A stretch of 64,000 bases of DNA from Amycolatopsis jejuensis (GTDB lineage Bacteria > Actinomycetota > Actinomycetes > Mycobacteriales > Pseudonocardiaceae): positions 248,001 to 312,000 of the forward strand of contig NZ_JNYZ01000004.1 in assembly GCF_000717335.1 (NCBI RefSeq), in the 5' to 3' direction. The notes below the pieces were generated by a model. It saw only the letters and a program-made list of their open reading frames with translations. It was not told the origin of the DNA and did no database searches. Positions 54,501 to 63,500 of this stretch are shown piece by piece; the first letter of the stretch is position 1, and every line of letters starts with the position of its first letter. The translations under genes were made by a program, and so were the position numbers.

Positions 54501-57500
54501 ACTGCAACTGACCAGCAGCAGCGATGCGTACCGTCCAGGGCCCGACAGGATCCCGGTCGCATGGATCATCTGCGCCGCCTCCGCAGGCGACAACCGCCTG
54601 ACCGTACCGGAAGCCTTGTGCCACAACCCGAACGTCCGCCCGTCCGAATGCAGGTCGACCGAAATCTGCCTGCCGGACCACGGCACCCCGCTGCTGCCGA
54701 CGAACTGCCGGTTCGGCCCGGAAACAACGGCGTAATGGTCGTATCCTTCATCGGGAGAAAGCTGATGTGCTGCCTCCCGGTGGTCGCGATCCTCCGCGCT
54801 GTTCGGGAAGGCGATCGCCTTCGGTGTTCCTTCCGGATAGCTGAACGCCATCCACTCGAAGTCGTCGAGGTGTAGTGCCGGCCGCTGCTGCGGCACCGCC
54901 CGTTCCCCGGTCAGGGACCGCAATGCGCGGGACAACCGTGCTCGCCGCGGCTGCCGCTCGCCCTGACTCCGGTCCAGCCCGGGCATCTCACCACGGCGGT
55001 CACTGGAATCCCGGAGCTCCGGCCGGCCGGCACCCTGGGGCTGCTGATGAGGGTTCCCGGCTTCCGGAGTCTCGGCGATCGAGTCGAGGGTTGGCTGCCA
55101 TCCCGGGCCACGCTGGAACGCGTCCGGAACCTCTTCCGGTGCCAAGGTGCGCCGCTCCGGTTGCCCGGCATCGGGCACAGCGGACTGCGCGAGCGGGGAA
55201 TCCGAACGTTGGCCGGCATTCGAGGACGGCTCGGACCTGACCACCGGAGCAGTGTCCGGCCGATCGGCGCGCAGCCGCCCGCCCACGCGGTCGCCCGGAG
55301 CCGGCCGCTGCCCGTTTCCGTCCGGCTCCGTCTGCGGCGCCTGCTGTACAGCCGGCGCGCCCTGGTTCCGGTTCGGGTCCTGGACCTGGCGCTGATCATC
55401 AGCCCTCGCCTGCGCCGTCGCCGCCGGATCCGGGCGGACCGCATCTCCCGCCTCGGTGACCTTCCGCTGTGCATCCGCGTGTGCCTGGACCAGCGTGTCC
55501 CGCCGGGCCGAATATCCCTGTTCCGCCGCGGACAGCCGGTCCGCCGTCGCTCGTTCCTGCTGCAGTTGCCGTTCGGTCTCGGCGATTTCCGCCTGTGCGC
55601 GGCGGATCGTGTGCCGGACTGCCGACGCGTCGCCAGCTCCCCGGATCGCGTCTTCGTACCGCTCCTCCAGCACCCTCTGCTGATGTTGCTGGCGCTGCTG
55701 CTGATCGACCAGCGCATCGATGCGGGTCTGCACCGCCGTCCGGCCGTCCGTGAGCTTCTGGATCTCCGGAGCGGACTGCCGGTCGTGATTGTCGATGTCC
55801 CGCTGGGCTTGGTCGACTGCGTCGGCCAGCGCATTGCCGGTCGGCGCGGGCTCGGTGGGGGCGGGTGCCTGTTGTGTCTGGTCGTCGCGCGTCCCCGGAG
55901 TCTGTGCCACAGGCGCCACCGGCACCACCGGCGCCACCGGCTGAGCAGGCGCCACCGCCGGTCCAGGAGCAGGCGGACGTGGCTGACGCCGCTGGGCATC
56001 CCTCGCCTGCTCAGCCGCGACCTCCTGCTGATGCGCCCGCAATGCCTCCCACCACGCCGCCGCAGCCTTCTCGGTTTCGGCAATCGCCCGGTTCCAGTTG
56101 TTCCCGGCGTGCCAGCGCTCCTGGAGAAGGGCATCGTGCCGATCCGAAACCGGCGCCTTGCCGCGGGCGATGGCCGATCCCGTGCCTGCTCCCGACTGGC
56201 GCACGTCCTCGTCCACCGCATGCTTGGCCTTTTCGTATACCTCCCAACGGGCGAACTGGCTTCGTACCGCGGCATCCCACGCCTTGCCCCGATCCGCGAG
56301 TTCCTTGGTGGCCGCCTTCAGCGACTCCGGCAGGCTGTGCCCGGTCACCTCGCGGGCGTGGTCCTCCTGCAGGCGGACCAGGTACGAGTCACGGGTCCGG
56401 ACCTCCCGGCCGCCGACGCGGGGCGCCCGGAACCATCGCGGCGACTTCTCCCTTGCCACGAAACGGAAATCCGCATCGGTGAGCAGGGTGCGCGTGAGGT
56501 TCTGGTCGCGCGCCGCCGGGTCGGCGACGGCCTTGTCGGTGAACTTGTCTTCGTGCTGGGTGGCCGACGCGGTCCGCTCCGGTGAGCCGCCCTGCTTGAA
56601 GACAGTCTTCCCGACCTCCGCACCCGCGGTGTAGTCCTTGTAGGGCAGCGCCGGGCCCCGCTTGTCGGTCCACTGGTCCGGGGTCACGCTGATGGACAGC
56701 TTGTCGCCGGCCACGGTTTCGGTCGTGGCGGTGTCGCTGCTTTCGCGCTTGCCGTCGACCTTCACCGTGCCGCTGCTGCCCGCGAACACCCAGTCGCCGG
56801 GGAGGCGCACGTGCATTTCCAGCTTCCGGTTGAACCCGAACGGCAGCGGGATCGTGAGCTCCCCCGACCGCGCGAATTCCAGCCCGGCCAGTACGTGTGC
56901 CGGGGTGATCTCGGCACGCACGGCGGCCTTCAGCTCCGGGGTCAGGCGGACACCGGAATCGACGAGGGCGGCTTCCGCTGCGTCTCGCAAGACCGTGATG
57001 TCACCGAAGAAATGCTCCGCCCAGTACTTCCCGAGGGCCAGGTCCGCGGCAGGCTGGCCGGGGACCGGCGTGGGTTCGGCCGCGGGGCGACGCGGGGTGC
57101 GCCAGGTCCCGAGTTCCTCCGGGGTCAGCGCGGGATCGGTGCGCAGTACCGGCGGTGCCGTCGCGCCGTACCGCGCGGACCGCCGGTCGGGCAGGGTCGC
57201 TTCCGGCAGTGCGCGGATCACCAACGGCCGCTGGACGTTCACGTGCGCGACCGGAAGACCGTGCCGGCTGATCTCCAGTGAGACGTTCGCCTCGGCGTTG
57301 TACGCCGCCACCGGCCCGGACGTCTCCCCGCTCTGCTCGGCAACGACCTGGTGCTCTTCCGAACTCGTATGGGTGCGCTTGCCGACCCCCCGGTTGATGA
57401 CCACCGAGTTCCCGGCCGCGACGACGACCTTCTCGTCCTTGTGCGTGAACAGCCCTTGGACCTGGACTTCGGGGGTCAGCGGGGTGGTCTCCCGGATGTC

Positions 57501-60500
57501 GGACCTCGACGTCGTGAAGGACACGCTGTTGGTCGCCTTGAGCGAGCCGACGTGCTCGATCCCCTTGAAGGTCGGCGTCGCCGTGAGCGCGACATCCGCA
57601 CTGAGGTAGTACGACTTGCCGGTCGCGCGGTCCTCGAGCCGCAGCGGGGCGATCGCACCCCCGTTGAGCTTGCCGTTCATCGCGCTGCTGACCTCGGAGA
57701 GGAACCGGACCATCTCGCGGCGGTTGTCGTGCGGCTGCTCCAGCCGGTCCTGGGGCAGCAGCCGGTCGGCAAGGTCGCCGAGCTGGGCGCGCAACGCGTC
57801 GATCTGGTCGGTCAGGTCGAACTGGCCCCTGGCATCACCCAATCCGAGCGACGGCCGGTGTGTTTCGACCGGGTCGAGGCTCGCCGGGGCCGTGATGGCC
57901 CGGCCGGGGACCGGAACCGGCGGCGCCGGGCGGGTCGGAGCGAGAATCGCGGGTGCCTGCCTGGCACCAGGCCGCCGCTGCTCCCGATCGCGCTGCAGCT
58001 CGCGAAGCTGGTCGTCGGTGACCCAGGCGAGGTGGGTGCCGGGCAGGTCGCCGTGGCGGCCGCGGACCGTCGGCGCTTTCGCCGCGGTGATGTTGAAGTC
58101 CAGGTTTCCCCGAGACTGGACCGACGCGGTCATCGTCACGCCGATCCGGAGCCGGACCAGGTGCTTGCCTTCCGGGTGCCCGGTCGTCGTGACGGTCTCG
58201 CCGGCCTCCATCGCGCGGGTCTTGTTCGTGCCCCACTTCTTGCTGAATCCGAGTACGCCCATCAACCGGCCACGACCGCCGACGCCGTCGACGATCGTGC
58301 CGGGCTTGGCGTTGTGCCCGTTGCCCGACAGCATCGCCCGGATGTGCACGGCCGCGCTGACCACGAACCCGCGGCTCTTGGTGTGCGTCACCTTCGACGA
58401 GCCGCTCAGCTCGCGCGTGGCCGCCTCGTACTCCTTCGCGGTCACTTGGCCGGAAGCCAGCCTCGGGTGGTACATCACCCCGACGGTGGACGCGACATCG
58501 GCGCGGCGGCGGCCGTAGGTGGGGACATCGGCGACGGACGGCCCGTCGAACACCCGCCGTCCGCCGGACGTCTCCTGGGCGAACCAGTCCTTCAGGAACT
58601 TCGCGGGTCCGTTCTTCACTCCCGACCGGAAGACCGGGTCACGGCCGGAGCCGTCGAAAAGCAGGTCGAGGGCATGCTGGCGCAGCGAATCGGTGGCCGG
58701 CAGGTGGGTGGCCAGCTCGATGCCGTCATAGGTGTGCGAAGGCCTGGTCAACCGGCCCGGGGGCAGCGGATTGCCGAGGGGCCGCCACAACCGCGGGATC
58801 GCCGGCGGCGGGGCGTGCCGGGTATCGGTGGTGGTGACATAGCTTTCCGGCACCTGGAGCTTGACCGGCCATTCCGTCCGGACCGGCGCCACGACGTTCT
58901 CCTGCTGTGGCGGGGCGTGGCGGCCCCAGCGACCTAAGGAACGCTTGCGGAACCCCTCGTTGAGCCGCCGGGTGGCGGCGACCTGCGCGGTGACCCGGAA
59001 GGTGCCGCTGAACTCTCGCATCGGCCGGTCGGCGAGGTCACCCGTCGAGGTCAGGCTCCCGCCTTGAGTACGGGTGTTGCCGACCGCGGTGGCCCCTTCG
59101 ATCTTCGTCGCCCGGCCCCTGCTCCACGTACCGTTCAGAACCGCGCGCACCATGGCGGGGTTGAGGTTCGTCAGCCACATGAAAATTCCGGCGGCGGACT
59201 CCTTGTCGTGGCTCCGATTCTGGGAGCCGTGCGCGTCGTCCTTCGCCGTGTTCGTCGTGGTGGCGTCCTTGGCGGGCACCAGGTCGCCGTCGCGGATGTC
59301 GACCAGTCCGCCCCGCAGGGTGATCGTCGTCTCGTAGTCGTGGCCGAATCCGGAGCGGCGCAACGTGACGTCGAGACCCGGGCCGAGCATCCGGTCCGAC
59401 AGCAGGCGCAGCTCCTCGTTCGACAACGCGTCCCGGAGCGTGCCGCCGAGGGTCAGTGCCTCGGCGAACTTGCCCGAGATTCCCTTGGCCAGCTCCGGGT
59501 TGTCGAACTGGGCGACGAACTCCCCGGTGCTCAGCAGCAGGCCGGTGCGCATCGGCTTGCCGGTGAACGGCCAGGTCCGCATCGGAACCGCGGCCAGCGC
59601 CGGTGCCAGCGCTTGGTAGAACCAGTCTCCGCCGGAGAACCGCTCGAACTGGCCGAGGACGACCTCCCCGCGCTCGCCTTCCGGAGGAAGGAAGTGCGTA
59701 CGGTCGTTGCCGCTCCGGAACTCCCGCTGCGGCCCCGGCTTCAGCCCGCTGGCGGTGGCGCTGGTCGCGTCCGTCCACTGTTTCGCGGTGACCAGGCCGT
59801 CCAGCCGCCGTCCTTGCTGCCCGACAGGGCGGACCTCGAGGTCGTAGACCATCTCGTAGCGGACCGCGTCCTGTTTGGACTTGACCGCGCTCTCGACGGT
59901 GTGTTCACCGATGTGCTCCTGTGTTGTACCGCGGGCCGCACTGAACTCGCCGGTCGGGCCGATCGACAGGGTCGGCGTACCCAGCATGCCGGTCCCGACA
60001 TAGACCGAGCCGCCGTACTTGCGCGAGGCTCCGCTCTGGTCGGCCGACGTGAACATCCGCTGGTCGGTCGTGGTCATCGAGGCATCCGGGCGCACCTCCG
60101 GATCGACCCGCACCCAGCGCGGCACCGCCCGCATCTCGATCTGCGTGATCCGCGGCCGGAACTCGAACCCGCGCCCCTTGGTCAGCTGCGGCGACCGGAT
60201 CCAGCCCTCGTGCTCGCCGTAGGCCGTCATCTTCGGCAGCTGGGCTTTGATGTTTTCCGGGCTGAGGAAGTCCCGCAGCGCCTGCCTGCCGTCCCCGCCG
60301 ATCCGCATCGCCTTGCGGAAGCGCTTGCCGAGGCGGTCGGCCACCTGGTCGTAGAGCTCGGGGCCCCGGCCGGTGTCGATCGTGACCTCCTCGACCGCAG
60401 TCCGCCGCGGCGGGGCAGCTGGCAACGGCCGGATCCCGCGGTCGGTCAAGGCAGCGGGAGTGTCGCGCGGCGGGCCATCCGGGAAGGCCCGCATGATCTG

Positions 60501-63500
60501 CGCCCCGGCCGACTCCTGGTGCGCAAGACCGGTCGGCACCACGAGGTCGACCGAGCCCGTCCGCTCGGCCTGCGGGAGGATGCCGATCCGGGTGTTCCCC
60601 TTGGGGGTCTTCAGCGTGAACGAATAGACGACCGGGACCTGGATCTGCTTGCCGTTGCTGATTCCCATCGTGAGGGCGTCGGAAAGCTCGGACGTGCGCG
60701 CGCTTTCGTGGGTCACGCTCGGGCCGTACGGAATGGTCAGGTTCGCGAAGGCGATGAACGGCGGAATGAAGGCATAGAAGACCGGCGTGGTGATCGACCG
60801 GAGACGGGAACTCTTGTCCGAGGAGCCCAGCGTCCGGTCGACGCCGCCCTTCGCCTCGAGAGACGACGTACCGTCCCCGTCACGGACGGACATCCGGCTC
60901 CAGTCGTACTGCGCCTTGACCCGCAGCTCGTACGGCCGTCCGTCCCCGTGGATCAGGAAGTCCTTGCCGTTGCCGAGCAAACCGCCGACCTGATGGGTCA
61001 TGTGCTGCTGCACCCGGTCGATCCCGGTCCACTCCTTCACCCGCGACTTCATGTTGCGCAGATGCGGCACGAGATCGGGAACGGACTCCGCCGGACCGAC
61101 CTGCTCGGCAGGCCCGTTGGCCCGGCTGTCGGCCAGGTAGTCGGGCAGGTTGGGCCGGGTGGGCTCGGGTTGTGCGGGCTGGGCCGGGCTGCCTGGCGGG
61201 GTGGCACCTGGGTGAGCGGTTGTGGACGCGGTTGCCGGGGCTGTTGCGGGCGCTGTTGTTGGCGTCGTTGCAGGCGCTGTTGTTGGCGTCGTTGCAGGCG
61301 CTGTTGTGGGTGTGGCTGCCGGGGTTGTTGTGGGCGTAGTCGCTGGGGCGGTTGTGGGGCGTGTCCGGCGGGCACCCTGCGCGCTGCTCTCCGCCTCGCT
61401 CGAGGCGAAGCGGACCCGCGTCGGTGGGCGGGATCCCCGCGTGCCGGGAGTGCCGGGAGTGCCGTGGGTATTCGGGTTGGCCGGTGCAGCCGGTGTGGTC
61501 TGTGCACCCGGTGTCGTCTGCGCAGCAGCCGGGCTCGTCTGCGCACCCGGTGCCGTCTGCGCAGCCGGTGTGGTCTGTGCAACAGGGCTCGTCTGCCCAA
61601 CAGGGTCCTTCTGCGCACCGGAGTCGGTCTCCGCAAGCGGACCACTCTGCGCGACAGGCGCCCCATACCCACCCGTATCGGGCTGCGCAGCCGGACTGCC
61701 CTGCTCGGCCGGGGCGCCCCGCCCACCCGGCAACGTCGCGTCGCCGCCACGGGTCTCCCAGTAACCGGTCCGATCTCCGCCCTGACTGTCAGACTGCGCC
61801 TGGCCGGTCCCCTGCAGGTCAACGCTGCGGTCAGCATACGTAGTCGTGCCGGGGCGAGAAGCCTTCGGCGCCGGGAGCCCACGCTCGAGCAGTTCGTGCG
61901 ATTCGGAGGTTTTCCCGTCCGATGGGCGACCTCGAACCTCGCCTTCCGTGCTCTGCGGGGTGTCGCCGTCGCCGTTGGCAGCCGACAGGGAACGCTGGCC
62001 ATGAGCCGGACGCTGGAGACCGGACCCCTGCAGCGCTTCCTGGCCGGTCCTCGGCATGGCTGCCGGTGTGCGCAGCGTCGCCCGATGCTGGACCTCGCCG
62101 AGGTGGTAGCGCACGCCTTCGGGATCAATGTCGAGCAGGGCCTGTGCTTCCGGTGGCAGCTGCACCCGGTGTTCATTGCCGGTGTAGGTGTGCTGGGCGG
62201 TGACCGTGTGCACCATCCCGGCCAGCGCCGGGTCCGCCGCGAGGTACGACAGCGCCGCGTGCCACACGAGATCCGGCTCGGGATGCCGCCGCACCGCCGT
62301 CTCGACCGCGGTGAGGTGCAGGTCGCCCTCCCGGTTGTGCAAGCCACGCACCAGGGTCTGCACCACGTGCTTGGTGATTTCCAGCGTCCGCGCCCGGTCG
62401 GCGGGCGGCGCCGCCTCTCCGCCGACCGGAGGTTTCAGCCAGCTGCCGTCGCTGGCCTGCTGGATGTCGTTCATGCCCGGCAGCTCGAGCATGGACGACA
62501 GCCCGATACGCCGCGCGGTCTGGTCCAGTACCTGCGGACCGGTGCGCAGCATGATCGAGTTGCGATGCACACGACCGAGCGGGGTCTGGAAGAACCGCTG
62601 TCCGAGCGCGTTGACTTTCTCCGGAATCAGCTCCTTTTGCGTCTTGAGGTAGTTCTCCTTCAGCTGGTCGAGATACGCCTGCGCGAACGGATGTCCCTTG
62701 GCCATCGCGAAAGCCGAGTTGGCGACCTGGTTTCCGATGCGGTGGGTGGAATATCCCTCGGCGGACCCGGCGGCCCGGAAGAGGTCGCCGAGACTGTGCA
62801 CCTTGTTGTCACCGTCGGTGTACAACCCGCCGAACCGGTGCAAGATCTCCATGCGCAGGATGTCACTCGCCGCGGCGTAACCCGGACCGGCGAGCTTGCC
62901 CACCTCGGACAGGTACTGCTCCTGCAACTGCATCGGGTGGCTGCCGGTGAACACCTCGTTCACGTTGACCAGCCGGATGCCGTGGTTGCGCGCCCATGCC
63001 ACGAATTCCCGCACGTCGTGCAGCGGGTCCGGCCCTGTCTCCGGCGGTTTCGTGGTGAACACCAGATCGGTCTGCCAGCGGGGGACATCGGTCCACAGCA
63101 CCGGAACCGCGTTGCCTGCCTCCCGGGTGGCCGCGTCCCCGAAGTTCTTCCAGAACCCGGTCATGGCGCCTTCGTTGCGCAACGGCCCGCCGAGCCAGAT
63201 GGCATGCATCATGCGCGGGGTCGACGTGACCTTCGGCAGTGGCGGGACATCGCCGGGCGCCCATGCGGAAAGCTGTTCGTCGTCGCGTTCCTTCTCGATG
63301 GTGTGGTCGCGGTTGTCCGGCAGGCTGGCCGGATCGAGACTGTCGAACCCGAGGTCGTAGCCCGCGGAGAGATCCAAGCGGTCCAGCAGCGCGACGCCCT
63401 GCCCGGCGGTCAGCCCGGAGTGATCCTGCCCGAACGCAGGCGATTCCGGCGCTTGGTAGAGCCCGAAGAGGTCCGGCCCGAGCAACGGCGCAGCCACCGG

